A DNA stretch of 64,000 bases from Deltaproteobacteria bacterium (GTDB lineage Bacteria > Myxococcota > Kuafuiibacteriia > Kuafuiibacteriales > Kuafuiibacteriaceae). The notes beneath the pieces are model-generated. The model saw nothing but the letters and a program-made list of their open reading frames with translations, had not been told where the DNA came from and ran no database searches. Shown here piece after piece: positions 1-7,742 of this stretch; position 1 is the stretch's first letter, and the number at the start of each line of letters is the position of its first letter. The position numbers and the translations under genes were made by a program. The stretch spans positions 1 to 64,000 of the forward strand of contig JACKEN010000019.1 of the NCBI GenBank assembly GCA_020632995.1, given 5' to 3'.

Positions 1-87
1 CGCTCAACGCCAACGCGTCCCCTACCGCCGGTCCCCCGAAGAGGGAAGACCTCGGCCCCGGAAGCGAAGCGCCGCTTCACCTCCGCC

Positions 88-1191
88 TCAGTACGTGCGC
101 CCCTTCCACGACACGCCGACTCCCGATCGGTGCCGGGCGGCGGATCGGAGCACCAGGCCCGCCGCGATCACCGCCCCGAGCGGCGCGAAGATGGCGTAGG
201 CGGGCTGGGCCCCGCCGCGCCAGCGCAAGGTAGCCTGCATGGCGAGGATCCCGAGGTAGGCGGCGAGCCCGTAGGCGCCGCGCTCCACCACCAGCGCCAC
301 CAGGCCCAGGCTCCCGAGCAGCACCGAGGCGAGCGCCCAGCCGAGGGCGGTGCCGAGGCGGCGGTCCATGAGGAGGAAGAGGTTCTTGGTCCAGCCCTCG
401 AAGAGCTCCGCTGCGTGGGCGTACATCCGGGTCTGGGCGAGGTGGCGGCCGTCCACCACCCACAGCCGCCCGCCCGCCGCCTTGATCCGGCGGGCGAGCG
501 CCACGTCCTCCAGCACCTCCGCCACCACCGCGGCGTGCCCGCCGACCTCGGTGTAGAGGCTCCGCCGCACCAGGATCACCTGGCCGTTGGCGAACGCCTT
601 GGGGTCGCGCGGGTCGTTCACGCGGGCCGGGGGATGGTGGGCGAGGACAAGCGCGCCCACCGCGGGCATCACCACCCGCTCGAGCCACGTGCCCAGGGTG
701 ACGGTGGGGATCAGGGTGACGAGGTCCGCCTCGGCGTGCTCCGCCTCGTAGAGCAGCGCCCCGATCGCCCCCAGCGTCAGCACGACGTCGGCGTCCACGA
801 ACAGCAGCCACTCCTGCTCGGGTGGAAAGGCAGCTTGCGCGGCGACCAGGGCCGCGGGCTTGCCGCACTCCCCCGGCCCCGGGCCGTGCCCCCGGACCAC
901 CCGGAGCTCCGTCCGGGTCCCGGCGAGCCGGGCCAGGATCTCGGTGGTGCCGTCGGTGGAGCCGTCGTCGACCACCACCAGCCGCTCCACGTGCGGTTGC
1001 CGCAAGGCTGCTTGCACCGACGCCTCGATGACCTCGGCCTCGTCCCGGGCGGGGAGGTAGGCGTCGACCCAGCCGGGGTGTTGAGGGCGCGGCTTGGGGA
1101 CGGGGGTGCGGGCGATGCCGATGAGGCCTTTGGTGAACAGGAGCGCCCACAGGGCGAGGGCGGCCACCGCGAAGACCGCGGCGGGGGTCAC
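88..1191 (-). CDS. Family 2 glycosyltransferase, membrane-anchored (HpnB/CrtQ-like)
   Basis: Predicted inner-membrane glycosyltransferase of 367 residues. A hydrophobic N-terminal segment (about residues 3-20) is followed by a GT-A domain. DDGSTDGT at 75-82 is the nucleotide-sugar motif, FVDADV near 128 supplies the DxD metal ligand, and LEDVALARRI is the catalytic ED box. The C-terminal third has membrane segments preceded by WTKNLF, which resembles the corresponding part of hopanoid- or carotenoid-associated enzymes. The start is GTG at 1191, overlapping the TGA of the upstream PmbA-like gene (GTGA), so it is probably translationally coupled to it. The acceptor is unknown. A lipid or carotenoid is an inference from family resemblance only. 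Confidence 0.85.
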   Translation of the reverse strand: MTPAAVFAVAALALWALLFTKGLIGIARTPVPKPRPQHPGWVDAYLPARDEAEVIEASVQAALRQPHVERLVVVDDGSTDGTTEILARLAGTRTELRVVRGHGPGPGECGKPAALVAAQAAFPPEQEWLLFVDADVVLTLGAIGALLYEAEHAEADLVTLIPTVTLGTWLERVVMPAVGALVLAHHPPARVNDPRDPKAFANGQVILVRRSLYTEVGGHAAVVAEVLEDVALARRIKAAGGRLWVVDGRHLAQTRMYAHAAELFEGWTKNLFLLMDRRLGTALGWALASVLLGSLGLVALVVERGAYGLAAYLGILAMQATLRWRGGAQPAYAIFAPLGAVIAAGLVLRSAARHRSGVGVSWKGRTY

Positions 1192-2540
1192 GACACGCCG
1201 AGGCTCAGCGGGAACGCCACCTTGACCGCGGGGACCACCGCCCCGTGGGCCCAGGTCGCGCCGGTGAGGGCCTCCACGCCCATGAGGAGGTCGAGCACGC
1301 TCACCGTGAAGCACATGTCCTCGAGCTGGGTCACCGGCTCTCCGCCCTCGATGAGGAAGAGGCCGTCCCGGGTCGCCCCCGAGACGGTGAGGCTGCGCGG
1401 GTCGATCAGCTGGGTGGGGGTGAGGCGGGAGATCAGGATACCGTTGGGGGTGCTCCCCACGAGGTCACCGAAGGTGGCGCCGCCGCCCTCGAGCACCAGG
1501 TAGCTCGCGACCTCGGTCTCCCCGAGCTCGGGATCGAGCACGGTGTGCCCGGTGGGCTGGATGCCGAGGCGCTGTGCGCTCCGCCAGCCGGCCACCGCGC
1601 CCTTGGCCACGCCCTTGTCGATCAGGGGCACCGCCTCACGCGCCACCCCCTCGGCGTCGAACGGGGTGCCGCGGTGCAGGGCGTGGGCGAAGTCCTCGCG
1701 CAGGTTGATGGACGCCGCCGCGACCTTCTCGCCCAGGCGCCCGGACAGGAACGAGGTGCCGTCCTCGAGCGCCGCGGCGCCGCAGGTCGCGCCCACGTGG
1801 CGCAACAGCTCGGCCACCACCGCCGGCTCGAGGATCGCGGTGAAGGTGCCGGGCGCCACTCGCGCCGGCCGGCCGCCCAACATCGCCCGCTTGGTGGCGG
1901 AGCGCACGATCTCGTCGGGCTCGAGGGCGGAGACGGTGAAGGACTCGTCCTCGGCCCAGCCCCGGGTGCCGTCGCGGGCCTGCATCGCCACGCTGAAGGT
2001 GACGCGGGTCTCGGGGTGGTAGGCGAGCAGGCCCCGGGTGTTGGCCACCGCGTACACCCCGGCCGCCCCGTCGTTGCTCACCGCGCCGCGGCGCACCGCC
2101 ACGTAGCCTGACGCGACGAGGTCGTTCTTGGTCGCGGCCATGATCGCCTTGGCGGCGAGCGCCTCGCGGTCGAGATCCCGCATCGCCTCGGTCTCGGGAT
2201 CGTAGGCGTCCATCTCCTCGTAGCTCTGGGGCGCGGGGAGGGAGGCCCGGGTCGCGGGCTCCGGCATGTGCTCGACCTGGGCGCGCAGGCGCTGGGCGAG
2301 GTCCTTGATGCCGGTGGTGGACAGGTCGGTGGTGCGCATCCGGGCGAGCTTGCCGTCGACGCCCATCCGCACCGAGAGGATCTCGACGTTCTGCTCCTCG
2401 GCCGGGTGCACCTGGTTCTGCGAGAAGGAGGTGATACCGAGGGACCCGCCGCCGAGGCACACCTCGGCCTCGTCGACCCCGGCGGACGCGATGCTGAGGG
2501 CCGCCTCGAGGATGCGGAACGCTTCTTCCTTCGCTCTCAT
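1188..2540 (-). CDS. PmbA/TldE-like protein
   Basis: A 450-residue member of the TldD/PmbA (peptidase U62) superfamily. In known systems TldD and TldE form a heterodimer that degrades unfolded peptides or matures modified peptides; TldE is the non-catalytic partner. Seen here are the N-terminal repeat-like domain (NQVHPAEEQNVEILSVR region) and the C-terminal barrel with a GTSFLSGRLGEKV segment typical of TldE. There is no HExxxH. The ATG lies 4 bases after the stop of the TldD-like gene, so the two are one operon. The glycosyltransferase follows with a GTGA overlap. The substrate cannot be inferred. Confidence 0.88.
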   Translation of the reverse strand: MRAKEEAFRILEAALSIASAGVDEAEVCLGGGSLGITSFSQNQVHPAEEQNVEILSVRMGVDGKLARMRTTDLSTTGIKDLAQRLRAQVEHMPEPATRASLPAPQSYEEMDAYDPETEAMRDLDREALAAKAIMAATKNDLVASGYVAVRRGAVSNDGAAGVYAVANTRGLLAYHPETRVTFSVAMQARDGTRGWAEDESFTVSALEPDEIVRSATKRAMLGGRPARVAPGTFTAILEPAVVAELLRHVGATCGAAALEDGTSFLSGRLGEKVAAASINLREDFAHALHRGTPFDAEGVAREAVPLIDKGVAKGAVAGWRSAQRLGIQPTGHTVLDPELGETEVASYLVLEGGGATFGDLVGSTPNGILISRLTPTQLIDPRSLTVSGATRDGLFLIEGGEPVTQLEDMCFTVSVLDLLMGVEALTGATWAHGAVVPAVKVAFPLSLGVS

Positions 2541-2544
2541 GGGG

Positions 2545-4164
2545 TCACTTGGTGTCCTTCTTCTTGACCCGCCGCTTGGTGCTCTTCTTCTTCGCCGCGG
2601 TGCGGCTCTTCACCTTGCGCCCCGACGGCGCCGAGCCGCCGCGCGCGTCGTCCAACAGCGGCAGCGGCGCGTCCGGATCGACCCGGGGCGGGCGGCGATG
2701 GTGGGTGCCGACCTCGACCCGCGTGAAGCGCGCGGAGGAGGCGCCCACCCCCACCGGCACCCGCTGGCCCGGCCGGCCCTTGGCCAGGCCGTAGCCGCCG
2801 TACATCGACCAGTCCGTCTCGTCGGTGAGAGCGTCGCAGCTCCGCCAGAGGTCCAGGGTGGCGCCCTGGTAGATCGGGTTCCTGAGCATGCGCCCCTTCT
2901 TGCCGTCCTTGATCTCCCACGCCACCTCGGCGGTGGCGGTGAAGGTGCGACCGAAGGGGTCGACGCTGAAGGTGCGCGGGCCGTCGAGCAAGATGCCTTG
3001 CTTCGTGTCGGCGATGAGGTCGTCGAGGCTGCCGCCCTGGCCGGGGGCGAGCGAGACGTTGGTGGGGCGCACCATCGGCGGCGCTGCCCACGAGGCCGCG
3101 CGCATGGCGCCTTGCGACTGCTGCAGGCCCACCCGGTGGGCGGTCTCGCGCCCGGAGAGGACCCCGATGAAGCGGCCCTCGGCCACCAGGTCGACCCGCT
3201 GCGCCTCGACGCCCTCGTCGTCGAAGCCGAAGGTGCCGGCCCCGCCCGGCTCGCGGGCGTCGGCGTACAGGTGCAGGTGCTCGCCGCCCAGCTCCAGGCG
3301 CCCGAGCTGGTCCGCGTGGAGGAAGGAGCCGCCGGTGTCGCCCTTGGTGAGGCCGACCATGCGGTCGAGCTCGAACAGGTGCGCGGTGGTGCCCAGGACG
3401 TGGTGGGCGAGCAGGTTGCCGGTGAGGATGGTGGGGAGGGCGTCGTTCGGGCAGGCCGCGGCCTTCGACAGCGCCACCGCCTCCTCGGCCAGCTCCACCG
3501 CGGCGTCGTCCAGGCCGAGCTCGCTCACGACCTCCCAGCCGCGCCCGAGCACCAGCCCCTGGGGGCCGCCGGGGAAGGACCGGATCTGGAGCGCGCCGTC
3601 GGCGTCCACCGCGCCGGCCTGGCAGCCGACCCCGGTGGTGACCAGCTCCTGGTCGAGCTCGCTCCCCTCGGAGGACACGAAGATGCGCCGCTGACGGAGC
3701 GCGCTGAAGTGCGAGCGGGCCAGGCTCACGCCCGCCACGGACCGGAGCTTGTCGTCCAGGCCGAGCAGGAGCGCGACCTTGTCTTCCACCGGCACCGCCA
3801 GCGGATCCCGCCGGATCTGGGTGCGGAACAGCGAGCGCTGGGGGGTCTGGCGGGCCAGCTCCACCGGCTGATCCTGCAGGATCGCGGCGGCCCGAGCGGT
3901 CTCGACCGCGCGCCGGGCGGCCACCGCCACGTCGTGGCGGTTGGGCTCCGAGATGCCCACGAAGCCCCAGGAGCCCCGGACCAGGACCCGGAGGCCCAGG
4001 CCCCGCTCCAGGCCCGTGCTCACGTGCTCGAGGCGGCCATTGGAGGTGAGGATCTGCTCCTCGTGGCGCAGCTCGTAGCGCGCATCGGCGTACGAAGCAC
4101 CGAGCCGGATGGCCTCCTCAACGGCGATGTACGCCAGCTCCAGCGCGAGGGGATGATCGAACAA
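2545..4164 (-). CDS. TldD-like protein lacking the HExxxH metal site
   Basis: A 539-residue TldD homologue. The overall pattern (TFGFDDEGV, SRETA, GAMRA, RPTNVSL, WEIKDGK, GRMLRNP) is that of full TldD proteins. Where TldD normally reads HEVLGH followed by ELDR, this protein has HHVLGT (H254-T259), then three extra residues and ELDR. The zinc-binding glutamate and second histidine are therefore both missing. The C-terminus carries a Lys/Arg-rich tail. The start is TTG at 4164 with GGAG six bases upstream. It is first in an operon with the PmbA-like gene. It may be a structural or diverged complex rather than a metalloprotease. Confidence 0.87.
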   Translation of the reverse strand: MFDHPLALELAYIAVEEAIRLGASYADARYELRHEEQILTSNGRLEHVSTGLERGLGLRVLVRGSWGFVGISEPNRHDVAVAARRAVETARAAAILQDQPVELARQTPQRSLFRTQIRRDPLAVPVEDKVALLLGLDDKLRSVAGVSLARSHFSALRQRRIFVSSEGSELDQELVTTGVGCQAGAVDADGALQIRSFPGGPQGLVLGRGWEVVSELGLDDAAVELAEEAVALSKAAACPNDALPTILTGNLLAHHVLGTTAHLFELDRMVGLTKGDTGGSFLHADQLGRLELGGEHLHLYADAREPGGAGTFGFDDEGVEAQRVDLVAEGRFIGVLSGRETAHRVGLQQSQGAMRAASWAAPPMVRPTNVSLAPGQGGSLDDLIADTKQGILLDGPRTFSVDPFGRTFTATAEVAWEIKDGKKGRMLRNPIYQGATLDLWRSCDALTDETDWSMYGGYGLAKGRPGQRVPVGVGASSARFTRVEVGTHHRRPPRVDPDAPLPLLDDARGGSAPSGRKVKSRTAAKKKSTKRRVKKKDTK

Positions 4165-4230
4165 GGCCGCTCCGACTTCCCGTGCGTGTGGGCCCCCTCC
4201 GCGAAGGCCGCACGCCCACTTGGCTGGCGG

Positions 4231-5046
4231 TTATCCCCCGGACCGGACCCGAGGGCAAGTCTTTGCCAGCCCAGCCCGGCGCCGTCGGGGCCCCAGCCCC
4301 ACCAGGGCCCCCGCCAGCGCCAGCCACAGCCCCGCCTCGCCCGGGCTCGGACCCACCACGCAGCTGAAAGGCTGGTTGCCGAGCACGCGCGCGTCGTCCG
4401 GCAGCCCGCCGCAGCGGCCGGCCGGCTCGCCAGCGGGGTAGAGGTTGCAGAGCCCCGCCAGGTCGTCGTCGGCGAGCGAGCGCATGTAGGTCTCGCAGGC
4501 CCCCACCTGGGGCGCCATCGTGGGATCGGTGGGCGCGTTGTTGAAGAGCTTCGTATGGCCCAGCCCCACGAAGTGCCCGGCCTCGTGGGTGATGACCGAG
4601 GGCAGGTCGTATTGCGTGCCGTCGCAGGTCTGCTCGGCGTCCGCGGTGAACTCGAAGAGGTCCTCGTTCACCTCGATGTTCGCCCCGCCGATCACCCCGG
4701 TGAAGGGCGTGTAGAAGGTGTTGGTGACCGCTACCGCGCTCGCCGGACGGCCGTCGGCCACCCAGCCCGTGCGCACCACGGTCACGTGGCTCACCGGGTC
4801 GCTCTCTGCCACCAGGCCCACGTACTCCAGCTCGAGATCGGTGCAGTCCCAGCCCACCCACGAGTGCATGGCGGCCTGCACCATCGCCGGATCGAGGCCC
4901 GAGGAGGCCACCACCCCATAGGTCAGGGTGCGGGTGGGCCAGTACAGGGAGACGCTCGGGTTGTCCTTGTCGTACTTGCAGTCGAAGGCGTGGGCGGGCG
5001 CGCTGAGGGCGCACACGCACGCCAGGGCGATGACCGCACGCCGCAC
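4231..5046 (-). CDS. Secreted matrixin-type zinc metalloprotease with MYXO-CTERM-like tail
   Basis: A 271-residue exported protease. The signal peptide ends at about A20 (AHA before FDC). HEAGHFVGLGH at 154-164 gives the HExxHxxGxxH zinc site of metzincins, and TMAP shortly after resembles the Met-turn. The C-terminus has Cys229, a hydrophobic helix and RRRR at 254-257, the layout of MYXO-CTERM sorting tails, which are cleaved by a rhombosortase-like system and leave a lipid-linked Cys. Fourteen residues follow the Arg run, more than usual. Start GTG 5046 is the one directly before the signal peptide; GTG 5061 and 5064 are alternatives, and no clear Shine-Dalgarno is present. It is divergent from the methyltransferase gene. 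Confidence 0.85.
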   Translation of the reverse strand: MRRAVIALACVCALSAPAHAFDCKYDKDNPSVSLYWPTRTLTYGVVASSGLDPAMVQAAMHSWVGWDCTDLELEYVGLVAESDPVSHVTVVRTGWVADGRPASAVAVTNTFYTPFTGVIGGANIEVNEDLFEFTADAEQTCDGTQYDLPSVITHEAGHFVGLGHTKLFNNAPTDPTMAPQVGACETYMRSLADDDLAGLCNLYPAGEPAGRCGGLPDDARVLGNQPFSCVVGPSPGEAGLWLALAGALVGLGPRRRRAGLAKTCPRVRSGG

Positions 5047-5145
5047 GCCGTGATCGTGCACCACCGCGCCCGGCGTGCAAACCGATAGATGGCGGGGCCC
5101 CGGGGCTGGACAACCCGGGGTGGCGGCCCGATATACCCGACCCGG

Positions 5146-6387
5146 GTGCAGCCCTCCTCCGCCACCGGCCTCAGCGGCGACGCCCTGGGCCAGCGCTTCG
5201 CCGACCTGTCCGCGTTCCTGCGGGCCCACGAGGGGCTTTGGCGCCCCCGCCCCTTCGCGCACCCCCGGCTGCCCTGGGCCGAGGCCCACCCCGAGGTCGC
5301 GGCGTGGCTGGAGGGCCTGAGCCCGGCGCAGCTGTTGGCGCTCGATCGGGATCCGACGCCGTTCCTCGACGCCGCGCCGCCCGCGTTCGCGGCCTGGGGG
5401 CGCGCTCGGGCCCCCCTCGTGGCCGTCCCCGCCCTCCCCGCCCGGGCCCCGCCCCTCCCGCCGCGGGCCCCGCGCCACATCCCGGCCCGGAAGTGGGGGC
5501 AGATCCGCGCGTTCCTCGGCGCCGCCGCCCCCGCCCTCGAGCCGCCGGTGGCCCGGGCGGTGGACTGGTGCGCGGGCAAGGGGCATCTGGGACGAACCCT
5601 CGCCCAGAGCAGCGGCCTCCGGGTGGATCTCCTCGAGCGGAACCCCGCGCTGTGCACGTCGGGCGACGGCCTGGCCAAAGAGGCGGGCGCGCCGCTCTGC
5701 TTCCACCCGGTGGACGTGCTGGCCGAGGGGCGGGCGCACCTCGACGCGCACGCGGCCGCGGTGGGCCTGCACGCGTGCGGGATCCTGTGGCGCACCCTGC
5801 TCGCGGACGCCGCGGCCACCGGCGCGGCGGCGGCGGTGGCCCCCTGCTGCTACCACCACCTGGGCGGCGCCCGGCGCTACGCGCCCCAGTCCGCCGCGGG
5901 GGCGGCGGCGGGCCTCGAGCTCCTGCAAGGTGACCTGCGCCTCGCGGTGGCGGAGGAGCGGGTGGTCCGCCCCGCCCTCTCGTCCGCCCGGCGCCACGAG
6001 CAGCGCTACCGCCTGGGCCTGGACCTCCTCCTGCGCGAGGCGAGCGGGGACGACCGCTACTTCCCGCAGGGCCCCTTGCCGAAGGCGCTGTGGGCGCTCC
6101 CCTTCCCCCAGTTCTGCCGCGAGGCGGCCGAGTACCTGGGCCGCCCCCTCCCATCGGTATTCGATCCGCAGGATGCCTTGCGAGCGGCGGAGCGCCGCGC
6201 ACATCAGGTGGCGGCGCTGGAGTCGGTGCGGAGCCTGTTTCGGCGGCCCCTGGAGCTGTGGCTGGTGCTCGACGCGGCCCTCGCCCAGCAGGAGGCGGGG
6301 CGCCGGGTAGTGGTGGGGACGTTCTGCGCGGAGGCGGAGACGCCGCGGAACCTGATGATCCTCAGCCGGCCTTCTGGCGCGCGATGA
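5146..6387 (+). CDS. SAM-dependent methyltransferase (METTL25/RRNAD1-like)
   Basis: About 413 residues. The central VDWCAGKGHLGR is a class I SAM-binding motif I, followed by the acidic LLERNP strand, GLHACG and APCCYHHL. The CAGKGHLG, HACG and PCCYH combination is that of the Methyltransf_32 group, whose substrate in bacteria is not established. The N-terminal 120 residues are Pro/Ala-rich and variable. GTG 5146 was chosen because the upstream extension to ATG 5089 runs through the divergent promoter region and is low complexity; ATG 5089 remains possible. The gene ends 26 bases inside the convergent 2-isopropylmalate-synthase-like gene. Confidence 0.8.
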   Translation: MQPSSATGLSGDALGQRFADLSAFLRAHEGLWRPRPFAHPRLPWAEAHPEVAAWLEGLSPAQLLALDRDPTPFLDAAPPAFAAWGRARAPLVAVPALPARAPPLPPRAPRHIPARKWGQIRAFLGAAAPALEPPVARAVDWCAGKGHLGRTLAQSSGLRVDLLERNPALCTSGDGLAKEAGAPLCFHPVDVLAEGRAHLDAHAAAVGLHACGILWRTLLADAAATGAAAAVAPCCYHHLGGARRYAPQSAAGAAAGLELLQGDLRLAVAEERVVRPALSSARRHEQRYRLGLDLLLREASGDDRYFPQGPLPKALWALPFPQFCREAAEYLGRPLPSVFDPQDALRAAERRAHQVAALESVRSLFRRPLELWLVLDAALAQQEAGRRVVVGTFCAEAETPRNLMILSRPSGAR

Positions 6388-7606
6388 TCGCCTCGATCTC
6401 GGCCGTGCTCAGGGTGTGATCGGTGTCCTTGGCCGCGGCGAGGATCGCGGTGGCCACGTCGTCGTCGTACTCGTGCCCGTGGGCCGCGAGCCACGCCTTG
6501 ACGTTGGACTTGCCGCTCATGTGGCCGACCTCGATCTCCTGGTGCTTGCCGAACAACCCCGCGGGGACCCCGGAGTAGACCCGATCCGCCAGCTCGATGT
6601 CGTTCATGTTGAAGGCCTTCACGATCGCGGCGGCGTGCACCCCGGTGGCGGTGCGGAACGCGTCGCGCCCGGCGAGCGGATAGTTCCACGGGATGGGCCA
6701 CGCGCAGGCCTCGGACACCGCCTCGCAGTACTCCACCAGCTTGGTGAGGTCCTGATCGATCGCCCCGAGGAGCTTCAGGTTCAGCAGGATCTGGTCCATG
6801 GGGGCGTTCCCCACCCGCTCGCCCACCCCCATCGCGGAGCCGTGCACGCGGTCGACCCCCGCCTCGAGGGCGGCGATGGCGTTGGTGAGGCCCAGGCCGC
6901 GGTCGTTGTGGCCGTGCCAGTCGAGCTTCACGTCCTTGCCGGTGCTCGCCACCAGCTCCTGGGTCCAGCGCACCAGGTTGCGGGTGCCGTCGGGGGTCGC
7001 GTGGCCGACGGTGTCGCAGAGCACGAGGCGCTTCACCCCGAGGTCGATCGCGTGGCGGAAGAGCTTGTCGAGATCTTCGGGGCGCGCGCGGGTGGTGTCC
7101 TCGGTGACGTAGGAGACGTCCATGCCCTCGCCCACCGCGTACGCGATCGCCTTCTCGGAGGTCTTGAGGATGTAGTCGAGGGTCCAGTTCTCGGCGAACT
7201 GGCGAATCCCCGAAGAGCCGATGAAGGTGTAGACCTCGAGGGGGAGTCCGGTCGCCTGGCTGACGTCCACCACCGGCTCGATGTCGGCGCGCACGGTGCG
7301 GCACGCGCAGTTCGCCTTGATGCTGAGCTTGTGGTCGACGATCTCGTGCGCGAGCCGCGTCACGTCCTCCTTCGCCCGCGGACCGGCGCCGGGGAGGCCG
7401 ATGTTGGCGGTGGTGATCCCCAGGTCGTTCATCAAGTGGAGGATGCGGACCTTCTGCTCGATCGTCGGGTCTTTCACCGAGGGCGACTGGATGCCGTCGC
7501 GGAGCGTCTCGTCGTCGAACTCCGGCTTCTTCGGCAGCAACGGCCCGCTGCGGCGCACCTCGTTCCAGTCGTAGATCAGCTCCTGACTCACGCTCTTCTC
7601 GCTCAT
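6362..7606 (-). CDS. 2-isopropylmalate synthase / homocitrate synthase family enzyme, no regulatory domain
   Basis: A 414-residue DRE-TIM metallolyase family enzyme that condenses acetyl-CoA with a 2-oxo acid. Visible motifs are DETLRDGIQSP (usual form DxTLRDGEQ, so Glu is replaced by Ile here), HGHNDRGLGLTNAIAALEAG with the metal-binding histidines, and GERVGNAPMDQILLNLKLL. The full-length LeuA allosteric domain (about 110-130 residues) is absent: the protein stops after a short helical tail, so leucine feedback in the usual manner is unlikely. It could be a 2-isopropylmalate, citramalate or homocitrate synthase; sequence alone does not decide. ATG 7606 follows a purine-rich GGTGAG. Confidence 0.85.
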   Translation of the reverse strand: MSEKSVSQELIYDWNEVRRSGPLLPKKPEFDDETLRDGIQSPSVKDPTIEQKVRILHLMNDLGITTANIGLPGAGPRAKEDVTRLAHEIVDHKLSIKANCACRTVRADIEPVVDVSQATGLPLEVYTFIGSSGIRQFAENWTLDYILKTSEKAIAYAVGEGMDVSYVTEDTTRARPEDLDKLFRHAIDLGVKRLVLCDTVGHATPDGTRNLVRWTQELVASTGKDVKLDWHGHNDRGLGLTNAIAALEAGVDRVHGSAMGVGERVGNAPMDQILLNLKLLGAIDQDLTKLVEYCEAVSEACAWPIPWNYPLAGRDAFRTATGVHAAAIVKAFNMNDIELADRVYSGVPAGLFGKHQEIEVGHMSGKSNVKAWLAAHGHEYDDDVATAILAAAKDTDHTLSTAEIEAIIARQKAG

Positions 7607-7742
7607 GACTCACCGCCCCCCGCGCAGCGCTGGATCTACCGCGCCGTGCTCCCGAGAGAAACAGAGCGAGGCAGGGAAGGCGAGCTAAATCCTCGTTCGT
7701 GACCCATTGGAGCCGGCGGCGGGGCGGGCTAGGCTGCGCGCG

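Noticed and set aside
61..78. Short GAAGCG/CGCTTC hairpin downstream of the glycosyltransferase gene
   Set aside because: Six-base stem without a T-tract in GC-rich DNA; too weak to call a terminator.
5047..6204. Long minus-strand open frame running from the matrixin gene back through the methyltransferase gene
   Set aside because: It is GC-rich shadow sequence opposite a gene with clear motifs; the protease signal peptide marks the true start near 5046.
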